Positions 21,988-34,699 of a DNA stretch of 64,000 nucleotides are shown here, one piece after another. Each line of letters opens with the position of its first letter. Position 1 is the stretch's first letter. This stretch comes from Hofstenia miamia (lineage: Eukaryota > Xenacoelomorpha > Acoela), in contig SCFE01000072.1 in NCBI GenBank assembly GCA_004352715.1, positions 1,666,335-1,730,334 of the forward strand. The letters are read 5' to 3'. The translations under genes and the position numbers were made by a program. The notes under the pieces were generated by a model, which saw only the letters and a list, made by a program, of their open reading frames with translations, made no database searches and was not told the DNA's origin.

Positions 21988-23501
21988 GGACGTCCAACAC
22001 AAGAAGAAAATTGTGCAGAACACAGATACTGAGGCATCAAGGGAAGTGATACACTTAACAAACCGAAGGGTGAGAGTGCACAGGAAACTCTACCAAGGAC
22101 CAGCAAACTTAATGGCTCAGAAACCAATAGGGAACCACTCATAGCAGGCATGCAGGACAAATTAAAAGTCCTGATATGCAGAACACTTACAAAAATGTGC
22201 CCTGGAAAGTGAAAGCTCAGAGTACATTGGAGCTCACTACTGTGCCTTGTTGAAAATTGAAAGGCAATGAGCACATCAGACATTGAAGAGCATCTAAGTG
22301 CAAAAGGAGTTGAATTCAGGAACATAAAACTACCATCATTGGAGGAAAAGTGTTGCATCCATTTTTCATAGCAATGAAATGAATAAATAAAAATGCTCAC
22401 AGCAAACTATCATAAAGAGCATTTGACAAAATTGTGCAAATATACACAAAATCAAAAACAAGACTATCCAATATACTACTGGTAATAGATGTCCAATGAA
22501 AACTAAAAGTAAACATGATAATAAGTTATATGGAATCTATGGATGAGAGACTGGAACACATATTCAGAATCATGGTGCATGTAGCTTGCAATGACAAATT
22601 CACATTGATAAATGAAAGAAGATTTCTTGCCAAATCAGAGCAACTAAACATTAAAGCTAGAAACCTGCTGATTGTTGACTTTCTATAAGAGAACAAATAC
22701 ATGAAGAACCTAGAAAAAAAATGTTGACAAGGCAATGATGGTGGCTAGCATTGAGAAAGTGCAGCTCATAGTAATCAGTAACAGAGGGAACAGCACACAA
22801 ACAGAAGTCCTTCAAGAAATGGCCCAGAGGACACAGAACATATTTACAATAGACAACAGCCAAGTGCAGAAGTCAATGTCTAAGCTGATAGAAACTGACT
22901 TCTACTTGGAACAGTAGGCTTGATTGTAGAACCAAAAACAGTGGTTGATCTGCATATGTAATCTCAGACAATGGAAGCATTAGGCCACACAGAATGATTA
23001 GAATGAATGTGAAACTAAAATGCAGTCTGAACCAATGAAAAGAGTTCCAGGAAGATATATAAGCCATCTGGCTAGAAATAAAGTCTGAACAAATTACAGA
23101 GGAATGGTGGCCAGCAATTGAGATTAAAACACCTAATAGGAAATAACACAAAACAATCTTAAAAGAAATAGAGTAACACTGTAAACTACAGATGCAAGTA
23201 AGGTTCTAAGGCATATTATAGGAGCTAAATTGTCCAATGATAAAACAAAGAAGAACTGATTGGAAAATGTCAATCATCAAAATAGTGAACAGATTGGGCA
23301 TCTGCCAATGGAATTACATAGATTTTCAGAAATGATGTTGAAATATATGTAGGGTGCAAGGAGCAGTTTACACTTAAGACAATTCACAAGACAGCTGTTG
23401 ATGACAACTGAAATAATCATTAGCAGAAAGAGAGCAAATACAAAAGCAATGGTCCTCCAGATCAAAGAAACACATGTAAATATGACATCCAGGTAAACAA
23501 T
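21988..23501 (+). pseudogene. Accessory module remnant, second copy of the duplicated block
   Basis: Same reading as 15439-16952, with the same stops, including the LHPFFIA, ISNRGNSTQTEV, LKCSLNQ and FSEMMLKYM landmarks. Because stops and frameshifts are shared, the copying happened after the ORF died, or is an assembly artefact. Confidence 0.75.
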
Positions 23502-24610
23502 TGTAGAATCATCCTCCTGGCCATTGTTAACTCTAACAAATCTATTAATTTGTTAATTAGCATTACTTGCAGGAAGAGACCTATCTTCTTGATTGTTTAA
23601 CTAGTGTTAAACCTTATTATCTAACTAAAATTAGAAGTACTATTAACCATCACTATTTAGGTGAAGCCAATCAAGTTCTTGGGCATCTTCCTGACACCAA
23701 TCCTTTTTCCAAGATTTTATCCATTGCACTTCCAATTTGTGACTCAGCTCAACACAGAGATTTGTTATGTGTGTTGAAATATGTGTGGTCTTTAAATATT
23801 GACATCACAACTGGACTTAATCTCTACCATGTTGTAAAGTATCCAGTGTTTTAGTTTGATTGTAATGTAATTACACAAACAATAAAGGAATTAAGAATGA
23901 CACTAATCCATCTTAATCAAATATGATTATCTAATAAAGCAGCTTCTTAACTTACATTAATCAATTTACAATATTATGATATGGTCTAGTATAAGTCAAT
24001 TATAATAATCAGTTTGGTTCTATAATAGTAAAGTAAACCCTACTTTGGCTACTCAGCCTTTACTGAGTTTCTTACTATATGTATGTTGAATTGTATTGAT
24101 AACAAGCTAAAATTGATAGGATAGTGGAAAAACCTTATACCTATTCATAACTTGAATGCATTTTGTGGTAAGGGACTCAAACCTAAATAATTGTTCTCAC
24201 CATTATATCCTGACTGCTACATTACATGGAATGCTTGGGTAGACATTTTGTTTTATATAGCAAACTGTGATAAATCAAAGATAATTTCAATTCTAAAGAA
24301 TTTATTTCATTAACCTAATACTTTTCTTAGTTACTATTTATACCTAATTTTTTACAAACATATTTAATCATAAACAAGTACCTGTTGCTTTTCAATTTTC
24401 CTCAAACCATGTAGATTTTCTTTATGGCCCTTCAGTGTAAACTAAATTAATGATGAGTGATTTTTCCTCTTATTTTTGTTAAATATTTTAGTGCCAAGTA
24501 TTTGCTGTACAATTAATCAAAAATTATTAGCATATCTTATAAATTATTTAATTCATATTTTGGATCTTTTTTCTTCTTGATTTGATTAATTAATGGGATT
24601 ATGCTATACA
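23502..24610 (-). repeat. Antisense LTR, second copy
   Basis: Counterpart of 16953-18061 at the constant 6549 offset, with the same termini and the same CAATTGT border words. Confidence 0.72.
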
Positions 24611-25650
24611 ATTGTGAAATTTTTAGATGACTATCTTAAATTCTCATTTGTGAAAACAACATTAACAAAATATTAAATGGAATAGAAAAGATATACTAGA
24701 AAATATCATTGAAATAGTACTGAATACAACAAGAGACATGCATGAAGAGGAACTTCTATTAAACTGCCATTGAAATGTAACCTGAAACACTACAGACAAT
24801 TGATTGTGTCAATATTACATTACACAACAGGATTAAAACTAGGGATGATAGATATATAATCCAAACAAACATCCATTGCAAAACAAAAGAAAAAATCATG
24901 GAAAGTTATAATAAACCTTTGAGAGAATCACTATCATAATATATATAATGAAGTGTATATGCACCAAGGCCTTCACTGAGAAAGAATTAGATGAACTAAT
25001 GTGACCTCAGAACCAGATTACCATCAATACATTATGCATTATGATGAAACTAGCCCTAAAATAAAAAAATGCTCAATAGTTAAGTAAGATATGACTGTTG
25101 ATTAAATTCTGGGTTGAAACAAAAATCCACAACAGGAACTATCCAGCAACAATTGGGATAGCTACAGTAGGAACAGCATGAGGGCAAAGAGAATGTACAA
25201 GGTAGAAATTATGAAAACAGAATTACTTTTATGTAAGCTGCCTCCAAGAAACACAAACCAAGTTAGAAAATAAAACTTCTGATGAGCAAAGAAAGCTCAT
25301 ATGCTGGAAACCTACAGACAGGAGAAAAAATAGTCCAAGAAGCATCTTACACAAAATCAAATAAAGCAGGTGATGGAAGGCAATAATGCTGAATAAATAT
25401 ATATAGAGGGCACAAAAAGTCCCTAGCACCTTAAAAGGAAAGATGATAAACAAGCAAATCAAAATAGTCCGGAATACTGTCAATGCAATAACAACAAAGA
25501 CATTGATATTGCATGTGGGGATAAATTATATTATATAGTTGGATTTGTGGGAGGATCAATACAAGTAATATGATATATTGAAAAGGATTAAAATAATAAC
25601 AATTATAAGAGCAAACATCAATGACCTGATGAGATGAGAGAGAAGGACAT
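24611..25650 (+). pseudogene. Downstream part of the accessory module, resumed after the antisense LTR
   Basis: A-rich plus-strand sequence with scattered coherent frames (KAFTEKELDELM, ITINTLCIMMKLALK, FWVETKIHN, KVEIMKTELLLCKLPPR). TLCIMM...K.KN and the following TKIHN align with the YLTIMADVKRG.KK and AKINKQ region of the ORF at 39.97-40.09 kb, which is downstream of where the module at 23501 stops. The simplest reading is one ORF split by the solo LTR at 23502-24610, with some loss. Weakly supported because similarity is patchy. Confidence 0.45.
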
Positions 25651-25972
25651 CAGAGAGAACCTCCATTTCTTCTTTAAAAAGGTTTCTACACTATGAAATT
25701 GGCAAAATTATTTCAATTTTTCTACCCTGATAGCAAACTGGATACATCATTAGCACAATCTACAACAGTAGATGCCTTCTACCATGTGAATTAAACAATA
25801 TTATTAGAATAATTTATCTATCAGCAATTGGGTATTTTGATGATTCTTTAAAAGCTTACTTTACACTGAACTAGATAAAATTCATTTATATTCTTTTTTT
25901 TGGATATTAATCATGTTAAATTATTTATCAATCAATTACAGTCTGAATTAGAGATGCTTTTATCACTGATGG
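25651..25972. other. Stretch without recognisable gene
   Basis: AT-rich, CpG-poor sequence; nothing recognised. Confidence 0.5.
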
Positions 25973-26506
25973 TGTAGCATCAGCTGGTAGCTGTTATTAT
26001 TTATTGGCCAGACCTCACACTTTTCTTGTTGGTGACTGGTTGTTGTCATATTTGTAAAGATTGTAAATAACAGTGTATATAAAGAATGAAGTGTTTGTAA
26101 ATAAGAAATAGTTTGAACTGTATTCTCTTCTTGTTTGCTAGAATCACCCCCATGTTTCTACATGGTGACCATAACAGGACCCTGATGTGATGCAAAACAT
26201 TCCAATGCCTCTCTGCAAGATGAACCCAATCAATAGGAGTCATCTGAGTCTACACCTTAGTTTTTGCTTGTTTGAGTGAAGAGCTGTTGAATGGATCTTT
26301 TTGGGCCAGATTGTTGTCCATTGGGCATACAATGAAAAGTCACAGAGTCTGGCCTGGGTTGGTGTGGAGCATTGGCTGGTAGCTGTTATAATTTATTGGC
26401 CAGATTTTATTTGTAAATATTGTAAACAGCAGTGTATATAAAGAATGAAGTGTTTGCACATAAGAAATAGTTTGAATTGTATTCTCTTCACTCCTGTGAT
26501 TCTACA
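25973..26506 (+). mobile_element. Miniature LTR retrotransposon (TRIM-like), complete
   Basis: The 5' LTR 25973-26162 (TGTAGCATCAG to TTTCTACA) and the 3' LTR 26363-26506 (TGTGGAGCATTGG to GATTCTACA) are in direct orientation and share GGCTGGTAGCTGTTAT, TTTATTGGCCAGA, TATATAAAGAATGAAGTGTT (TATA-like) and ATAAGAAATAGTTTGAA. The internal region is only 200 bp. It begins with TGGTGACC, the same primer-binding word that follows the LTR of the 30.87-kb gypsy element, and has no coding capacity. ATGG stands on both sides (25969-25972 and 26507-26510), a perfect 4-bp target duplication. It must have been mobilised by a full-length relative. The 3' LTR lacks about 45 bp. Confidence 0.88.
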
Positions 26507-26510
26507 ATGG

Positions 26511-28100
26511 CAAAAGAAGAAATAGTGGTTAATTTAAATTTGATTGGTTAACTATATTTTGTTGATATTAATTTATTGAAATGGTTTAATCATAATGTTA
26601 GAAGCTTTCACTCACAAGGTAATTAATATGACAATGCTATATTTTACTGTGTAGCAATCAAAGTGAGAAAACAAGTTTTCATTATGCATTTATTAGGAAA
26701 CCTCAAAGTGGCACAGTAAATAATCTTGCAAGTCAACTGGTTCATTATCATTATATATAAAATATATTCAATTATATATGATAGGGGACTAATAGATTAG
26801 GAAGCAGCCTTGCTGATGAATACAGAATGTTGAAATGAATGTTGTCAAAGATTGTCACTCATGGTGAATTATGATAAGAAAATTGATATCATGGGATTTC
26901 ACAATAAATTTACTCTTCCTATCTTGTTGTAAATATATTTTCTATATATTTCTAGCACATAAGTGCTATGGAATCCTAAGAAAATGAATATTACAGAATG
27001 ATTGTTTGTATTTAAATAAGGCTAGTAATTCCAAATTTTTTGATTTTGTGAAATTTATATTTTAATTTTCTGTCCTTAATAGTATCATTTAATAATCCTT
27101 TTAACCATTAAATGCAAATTAATTGAAACCTCAAAAGTGCTCAATTTATACTACTATCAATAAAGTGCATTAAATATTTCAGTAAAATATTATTTATAAC
27201 TGTCAAGCTTATTTGGATCAATTTTTTATGAGTAGCTTTAGGGTGAAAAGTAGTTAGTTCATATCCCATCAGAACTTAATGGCAGAGATCTAATCAAGAC
27301 AAATAAAAGCAAATTGATCAAGGTGAGTCATAGGCATGCAGTTAATATTTAATAACACAAATTCTACATTGTAAACTAAACAAAAATTTTGGAAATTTAA
27401 CCTTAGCCTTAAAATAGATAACCAGGGATTTTGTTTCATTAATTTAATTCATATAAAATTTTACCTTTCCTATTCTGAAATTTTTTAGATTTATAGGACA
27501 TACTTTATTGATTTCCTTAAGTTTTGCAAAGCACAAATCATTTAGCTATAAACATACTTAATACTTTATATATACATATACTTCTTTTTAATTATTTACA
27601 GGTAACAAACAGTTGGAATTTCATTTCAAACTTTATAAATATTTTGGCATCTACTGGGGTTATCTCAATTTAAAATGAATCTGTTTCCCTTTGTTACAGA
27701 AGCTGGAACATTTAAGTAATGTTACAATATTTAATTCAGAGCCACCTAAATTTTCTATAACAATGAATTTTTATTTGACTTAGTAATTAAAAACTCTAAC
27801 ACTATTCTGTTTTCATGACTACAACTCACTATTAATGTTGATCAACAGTTTTTCTATATAGAAAAGATTTTTGCTTATTTACTTTTATCATGTTGTAAAT
27901 AAGCTTAAATAAAACTAAGTTAAAATATATTTAAATAAACAAATATCAAATCCAAAAGTAAGTAATGTTAATAAATATGAAATAAACTAGTTATTGTTTA
28001 ATGTAAAAAGTAATTATAATAGGTTTCAGAAATCTTAAATTAAGATTTCAAGAAGTTTCAAAAGATTGAATAATAATCTATTATACTAAATTAATGTAAA
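26511..28100. other. Stretch without recognisable gene
   Basis: AT-rich, almost free of CG dinucleotides. I see no domain, tRNA-like or repeat structure that I can name. Confidence 0.5.
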
Positions 28101-28870
28101 TCAGCAGTGAATATTAACCTCCCTTCTCTCTGATTAGTTGCCTAAAAGTTCCTTGTGTGATTGTAGACTCTACACAACACTTAGAATGGACTATATTAAG
28201 CAAGGCTGAACCAAGTTACTACTAATGACTTCCTTTCACTATGTGTATGATCCCAACTATCTATTCTTTCAATCCAATTGTGATTACTGTACATGTATGG
28301 TATGATTTGTTTAAACTAAATCTATTGATTTAACAACTTTGTAATCTTATAACTAATTGAACTCCATTTAGATTGACAGAAATGTTGTTCAGGGTTGAAA
28401 CCTGAAGCTGAATCATACAACAAAGGAGAGAGCAATGGCTATTAATGATCACCAGTTACCATGGAATTGGTTCTGACCCACCAACAAGAGTCAGTGCAAT
28501 GGAATGTGCTCAGTGTGTTGACAATGGATTTCCTAATTAATTTAGTGCATTAATTGTTCTTATTATTGTTGACAATAGCAATAAATGAATATGCACAACC
28601 TGGATGTTTCACTTGTTATAGATCTTACTTAATAATAGCCCTACATATAAAAACATATATATAAATCCTACACACATGTGAACAATCAATATGTCCTACA
28701 ATAAATGAGATTTGAATATTCTGAAATAGCTTTACATGTATGATAACAATAGATGTAATAATTGTAACACACATGTAATGTAGATCAGGGCTCATCAGCA
28801 CCTTATATGTATAATAGAGGATGTTGTGTTGCCTTATGAATTTGGATCTAAGACTGGGTTAGCTTAAGGT
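28100..28870 (-). repeat. Possible old LTR related to the one at the left edge
   Basis: The reverse complement carries GCTGATGAGCCC and TATATGTAGGGCTATTA words found in the same relative surroundings at about 305-570. Similarity is short and interrupted, so this is only a suggestion of a shared repeat. Confidence 0.25.
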
Positions 28871-29599
28871 GAGCTATCCAGCTTTTTAATAACATATTTT
28901 ATTACTTTGAATGAATTAATTAACTTATGAACACAATTATATAGTCAGGATACTAAATGCACACTTATATAGATGTTAATAAAGTTGAATGTAGTTTTGC
29001 CAGAATTCCTTTAATTGAATTTTGGAACCTGAGTACTAATTTCAAAATTGTTTATGATTCTTTTGTCTACTTCTATTACACAATGTTATTAATAAATTAG
29101 CTTTAGCATTTTTCATCTTTAGCTTTTTGTCAAACAATTTGCTGACATCAAATATCTTGTAATTGCACTTATAATGGGTTTACAAATTAAAATAAATGAT
29201 TAATGTGTTATTACAAAGAATATAGTTAAATAAAAGTTCTTGTATTGTATTTCTTTGTTAATTTACCACATTATGCCACTCTTCCCCAATAAAATAGCTA
29301 ATTGGTGGCATGTCCCAAATTGTGTTTTTGTACTCCCCATGTTTTTTGAGTTTCATACCTACCTCTTTTTTGGTGCTTACCATTTTCTTTTTGCATATGG
29401 ATTGTGGATTTCTTTGTGTATTTGAGATGATATACATACTTATTTCAATTTTGTGTTGAACTCTTTGTAGTATAATCTAAGACCCTTGATTGCTATCATC
29501 AATGTCATGATTGCATATATTCTGCTGGTGTGTGATAAGTCTGGATGTATATGTCGTATTTGGATAAAAGAATTCATGGGTGGAGCATAGTGGTTTTGA
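28871..29599. other. Stretch without recognisable gene
   Basis: AT-rich. Short open frames such as 29240-29425 are hydrophobic and lack any motif. Confidence 0.45.
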
Positions 29600-30865
29600 T
29601 ATTGAAGCTTCATCTTAGAATGTACTTATGTTATCTCTTACTTCCTCTACAGTTATTTCTTCAAGGTTATTTTTTCATAGTCTTGCAATTGTTATTTTCA
29701 ATCTCTACACTAACTTTTTTGATTTTCTTGTAGATCAGTTCCCCTTCTTTGAAAAGATTGTATGGTGCTACATTTCCTTCTATCTAGATTCTCTCTTTGT
29801 TTTTATTTTTCAATAACACTGTATTGATTTCTGGTATCCTTCATCCCATACTTTTTCAAGAGCATTCTCTTTTGTTTTTATGTATGTGCCTTTCTCTTGC
29901 CAAAATGATTTTACAACTTTCTTATCTTTCAGGCTCCATATTGCTTGGAGAATTGGTATAAAAATTGGTGGTGGCTGCATACACTGTAATAGCATTGCCA
30001 ACATTTGTTTTCAAATATTTTCATATGTTCCATCTATTCTAGCTGTTGTGGCTATTTCAAACATTGCTGAGTAATTGTTTTTCTATTTGTTGTGTTTTCC
30101 CAGAATTAATTTGTTAATCTATTTTTCATTAGCCTTTATGCTGTTTGCATAGTTTTTATTATTTTGGATGTAATACATTTGATGTCTAATGCTGATTTGT
30201 GGTTTAAGCATTTGCCTGATTTCAATTTTTGTAAATGCCTCTGTTCACAAAAATTTAATTATTGGCTTCATTTCATTTTCATATACTTCTCTGTAAATTC
30301 TTTTGACTATGTTTTCTTTGTGTTGCTGCTTGATTGTGATTTCTACTAACAGTTTTTTATAGTTTGAATCTATCCAGGAAATTTCACTGGGACTGAGACT
30401 ACCTAATTTTTCCAAGTTTATCTTGTCTATCTCTCTTTGGGTTTTTGGTGTTAGTGCAATTTCTATTGATTTCTATTGGACATGTTCTTCCTTCCTTCTT
30501 CATGATTTCAGATGTTTTCATCAATTTTTATGAGGATTTATTATAGTGACCCATATACTTTCACATTTCTTTCTTGATTTTTTTGTTTGCCTTTATTTTT
30601 TTTAAAATTCCCTTAGTTTCAGCTTCCCCTCTTTTCATGAAGTTTTTTTGTTGTGATCCATATTTGTTGTTTTACTGCCTCTAGCTTGCTGTTAAATGTT
30701 GCTTCCCACATATAATATTTAGTTGCATCACTTAATATGTTGATTTTGCCTGGACAGATTCCTGTGTTGTTTACTTGCCATCTCTCAGTCTTCCCAACAG
30801 TTGTTCTATCATCATGAGTCTTGTGAAGTATTTCTCATAGGCTTGAAGCACTTTTTGTCAGTGAC
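29600..30865 (-). pseudogene. Accessory module remnant, C-terminal part; interrupted by the gypsy element
   Basis: On the minus strand the reading runs KINILSD...YYMWEATFNS and then IWITTKKLHEK (30750-30632), matching QITKLH...FWDSI and TIGTTTLREK of the env-position ORF at 39.79-39.9 kb. Further on come SEISWID and EITIKQQ (about 30400), and YENI.KQMLAMLLQCMQPPP (about 30010-29960), matching YNITKCIKIITML and DPKDF at 40.32-40.4 kb, then AIW and W.E.GTYIKT. The order agrees with the complete element. The upstream part is cut at 30866 by that element's insertion and is found at 53912-54690. Stops throughout. Confidence 0.6.
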
Positions 30866-30869
30866 ATTG

Positions 30870-31835
30870 TGTAGAGTCACTCAGGGCCTAATTTTTTGAA
30901 CTTATTATTTTTTGCACTCTGAAATGGTGTTGCCTCTTTTTGACATTTTGTATCCTTGATTTGCTATTGTTTATTTGTATCAATTTCCTTTAATTGATTT
31001 ATGAATTTCAAGTGTAGTTATTTTGATAGTGTTAGTATTTCTCCCCTTGATTTGAATTACATGTGATTGCTCATTTAACTTTGCAAGGGAAACTGTGCTT
31101 TGAAATTGTAAACAAGTCAGGTAATGCATTACAGATTTTGTAATAAATATCTGAGTCACTGTAGCAAAGTGCACAATAAATTTGGCTTCCTTCTTCTGCA
31201 TTTGGTCTTTTAATTACTTATCTATTAACCCCCTTTAGATTTGTTGATTAAAGATTTGTTAATGATAGCTGTTGTTTAAGATCCAGCAACAATTCTGGAG
31301 GAAACTGCACTGGGTTTGGAATGACAAATGGCTCCTTAATGGTGACATTCCAAATCATGGCTGATTTAGGTTACAACTACATGTAGGGACTAACATCTTT
31401 TATTTTATCTGTTCATATATGCACTTAATAATTTAACACCTAGCAAGTATACTATGCCATTTGCAAATGTGAATGCACAGCACAAATGTGCTTGTTATTT
31501 ATTATTTATTTACATGAGCTGAGATAGGAGAACTCTGAGATAAATTGTTTATTGAGCTAGAAATTAATATTTGAGACACACAATTAGCACTTTGGTGAGT
31601 AAGGATGGCTTCAAAGTTATGGCTTCAGTGTGATGCCATGTGATGTGGTCACTGCTGAAGTTCTTCTTGGATTGGAATTTCTTTATTTGTTAGGCAAAAA
31701 TCAGTGAACCACCAATGTATGTTTTCTGCTGGAATGCACGTCACTCTCTGCTGTGGTAGACTTTGCAACCTTTGATCTAAACTTCTGAGTTACCTAGTAG
31801 CACTAGAGTAGCCAGAGCTCCCCTGCAATTCTACA
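30870..31835 (+). repeat. 5' LTR of the gypsy-type element
   Basis: 966 bp, TGTAGAGTCACTCAGGG to TGCAATTCTACA, preceded by ATTG. GCACAATAAATTTGG near 31170 is a polyadenylation-like signal. It shares all blocks with the LTR at 40822-41766 and with the solo LTR at 9982-10939. Confidence 0.9.
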
Positions 31836-31853
31836 TGGTGACCCTGACATGAT
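31836..31853 (+). promoter_or_regulatory. Primer-binding site region
   Basis: TGGTGACCCTGACATGAT begins at the first base after the LTR. TGG at this position pairs with a tRNA 3' CCA, so this is the expected minus-strand primer site. The same TGGTGACC word follows the 5' LTR of the TRIM at 26163. I cannot name the tRNA with confidence. Confidence 0.7.
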
Positions 31854-32380
31854 ATTGGACAAATTAGGGTGTCAGTTAAACTCTCTACTCTATTCTGTTG
31901 AAGTTACCAAAGTGGTCATCTGATTTTCTGCCTGGTGATTGTAACATCATGCTGAGCTGTTACTGTTTCTATATCATACTTGGTTGTGTTCTTTCTCTTT
32001 GGTGTGAGCCAGCTGGGATAGTTGCTTCCCCTGGTCATGAATCAACTTCACTACCAATTGATGCATAACTTTGCCTCTTATGTTATTTTTACTGCAGTCC
32101 TGTGCTTTTGCAGCTGTCACCAAGCCCTGACATTATTCTTAATTGTTTTGGTTGTTACTTTGTTGTAGTCTCATTCTTCTAGAATTTGGATTGAATACCA
32201 TACCCTACACAGTGCTGTTACTGTTATTAGTTTGTGTTTCTCTAAACCCAGATGGAATCCCTCTCAAATTGTTGAAATAGTTTCCTGACTTTTTCTTACT
32301 GTTTTTCATGTTGTTTCTTTTTGCTAAATGGATTTTAGGGTTTTTTCTCATAATGGGACTCCCACTCAGGTCTCCCCAGT
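31854..32380 (+). other. Leader of the gypsy-type element
   Basis: Untranslated region between primer site and gag. Its first 215 bases recur at 41767-41981. No feature recognised. Confidence 0.6.
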
Positions 32381-33925
32381 GTGAGCATTAGCAGCCTGGA
32401 CATTGCTCCTCACACTGTTGGAACAAGTTCTATTGCTTCTCCCTTGTCTTTTGATACTTACTTTATTCTCTCATGGACACTGCTGTCTGTGAAAACCCAA
32501 AACTCCAAAATTGATCAACTTTGTGCTGCCTTGGCCAAAGAAACTAGTAGATGCTGTGCTTGTGAGCAACACATAGATTTGCTTCAAGCTGAAATGCAGG
32601 AACATGCCCAAGATACCCAATTGAGGGAGCACTGTTTCATTGATTCACTTAATGCTCTGGAGATCCAACTCCAGACCTTGGCAACACCTCTGCCTACTTC
32701 TCTGCTGCACCAGAGCAGCCTGCTTCATTCATTACCTCCCCAGTCAAGCTGTTCCAAGTATATCACTCACAGTGTTCTACAGGATGCATTGGACAATTTC
32801 TCTGAATGTCTGTCAGAGAAAATCTCTGAAATGATTTCTGCCCACCTTCTGAGCAGCCCCATTGTCTCTACTTCTACACCAATTACACCACAATTCCTTA
32901 CCCCATGACCACTTTCACAGCTGGAGAACCCACCTTCACACAGTCAGTCTTGACTCAGGTTCCTAAGCTAACCATGATTGCCACTCCAATTTCATCTGTG
33001 CCAAGTGCAGCTGTTTGGCCTCTAGCACCTGTAAGTAACTGTGTCACCCTTACTGGTGTAACTCCACCTACTCCACCACGTCTGCTCTCAAGAGTGGCAC
33101 TTACTTTACTCATTCAATTCTGCCTACAACTGCTAACTTATTCAATTGTCATTAAATATTACCCAAATTTACTAGAAAGATTGATGAAATCTATCAATCT
33201 TTTGAAGAGTGGTTTTTTCTCTTTGAGTTAACCATGCAGCAGTACAAAGCTACTCAGGATGCCACTGTCATGCAGTTCCCTACCTACCTTCAAGGTATTG
33301 CATACAATCATTACATGATGTTAGATCAAGATGTGAAAACTAGTTATCCTCTTCTCATTGGATATTTCAAGGACAATTACAAGGCCCCCCATATCAAACA
33401 TCAGTACAAAAAATTACTTTGTGATCTCTCATTCAAGAAAGGTGATGACATTCATACATACATCACACAAATAGAAAGACTGTTTGTCTATGCAAGCTCA
33501 CTCCTGAGCATTCAAAGCATGACCTCTTTTTGTATATCTGCTGAGGCTTCCTGCCTAACATCTGAAGTCACCTTGAGCTCAAGCATGACCCCAAACACAA
33601 TCTCAGTGTAATTATCTGCAAGGCTATCAGCATCATATATATGCTGCACAACATGACTTGTATCAACAAGGATGCTGGAGACCTAAAAGCTGGTTCTCCT
33701 TCACCTAAGCCTCTTACCTCTTTGAGCACCATTGCTTCTACTGTAAAGATAGATCTTGAGCATACTTGCTGTTTCCATTGCGTTCAGAAAGGGTACACTA
33801 AATCTCAGTGCCAAGCAGTTATCCATTATGTTGCAGATGGGAAAGGATTGATTATTGATGAACATGGAGACCAGGAATGTTCTCCTGAGTCACATGTTGG
33901 CTTAGATACCCAGTCAAACTAGTTA
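32381..33925 (+). pseudogene. gag: Gypsy gag with nucleocapsid knuckle
   Basis: ATG 32381 opens 175 codons: a Ser/Thr-rich start, a Cys/Glu/Gln helix region (CAALAKETSRC, LLQAEMQEHAQD) and a Pro/Ser/Thr-rich tail. The next frames give the retrotransposon gag core: YQSFEEWFFLFELTMQQYKA (about 33190-33250), FPTYLQGIAYNHYMML, PLLIGYF, then KKLLCDLSFKKGDDIHTYIT and IERLFVYA (to about 33500). The knuckle at 33770-33811 is C-F-H-C-X4-Y-X4-C: spacing is right, but the zinc-binding His is Tyr. At least three frame changes or stops. Role in the family: particle shell and RNA packaging. Confidence 0.82.
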
Positions 33926-33939
33926 GAGTGCCACCTCCT

Positions 33940-34430
33940 AGAAAACAGGCACACAATGTTCTAGTAATTACCTTGCTGTTGTGTACCAATGTAATCCCTA
34001 GTCAATATAAATGGATCCCTGCTAAATGTCACCATTGATACTGGGGCCTAAGCCATGATCATCAGTGACTCCTGTTGTTCTAAGCTGTGCATGTCACAGA
34101 ATGACCTCCTTCCATCTACAGCACATTTGCTGGATGCCTCTGGAAATTCCCTCTCACTCAAAGGTCATATCCTGAACCTAGAGTTACACATTCAGCAAGA
34201 GCTATTCACTATTGATTTAATTGTCATTGATACTTGCAGTCAACTGCTTCCATATGACATAATTTTGGGAAATGATTTTCTTGAGCAGAACTTATGCATT
34301 ATTGATTACAGTAATAACATCATCTCTATCAGAGAATGTGAATGTTGGCAAGAGCTTACCACCATCCCTAGCCAAGATATCTCTTTGAGTTTCTCTGAGA
34401 GTGTGATTGTGGAGCTGCATTATTGGTGAC
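33940..34430 (+). pseudogene. pol: Gypsy aspartic protease
   Basis: The active-site motif is intact at 34034-34048 (TIDTGA), followed at once by a TAA (34049). Then come HLLDASGNSLSLKGHI and LIVIDTCSQLLPYDIILGND, FLEQNLCIIDY (34257-34310), the flap-to-C-terminus pattern of gypsy retropepsins. It would cleave the Gag-Pol polyprotein. A second stop at about 34427 ends the frame. Confidence 0.85.
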
Positions 34431-34699
34431 ATGTTCCTGTCACTACTGACTCAGCTTATACTGGAGATGTTATGATTTCTGGATTTAAGAGAAAATGCTT
34501 CTGTGGAACTTTTTGCCTGATCTCTGTCTTGTTTCTTGGGGAAAGACATATGTTACTGTTTTAAATAGTCCCTACTCTTTGGTTACAATAGAGCTGTCTC
34601 AACTAAGGCTTGTTGCTACTCTGGTTAATCTGGAATTTCAAGCAGCAGCCTGTTCTCCAATCTTAACAGCCATCTATGATCTGGCAGAGCCAAGTGAAT

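Larger units (their letters stand above)
21270..24810. repeat. 3541-bp duplicate of 14721-18261
   Basis: Constant offset of 6549 bases. All open frames in the two blocks are identical and every stretch I compared base by base was the same. The block holds part of an LTR (21270-21987), an accessory module remnant (21988-23501) and the antisense LTR (23502-24610). The left copy ends exactly at the 1000-N gap; the right copy continues into new sequence. See the entries at 14455, 15439 and 16953 for content. Confidence 0.93.

Noticed and set aside
29240-30349. Series of short plus-strand ORFs, hydrophobic
   Set aside because: They are complements of A-rich minus-strand accessory-module sequence.
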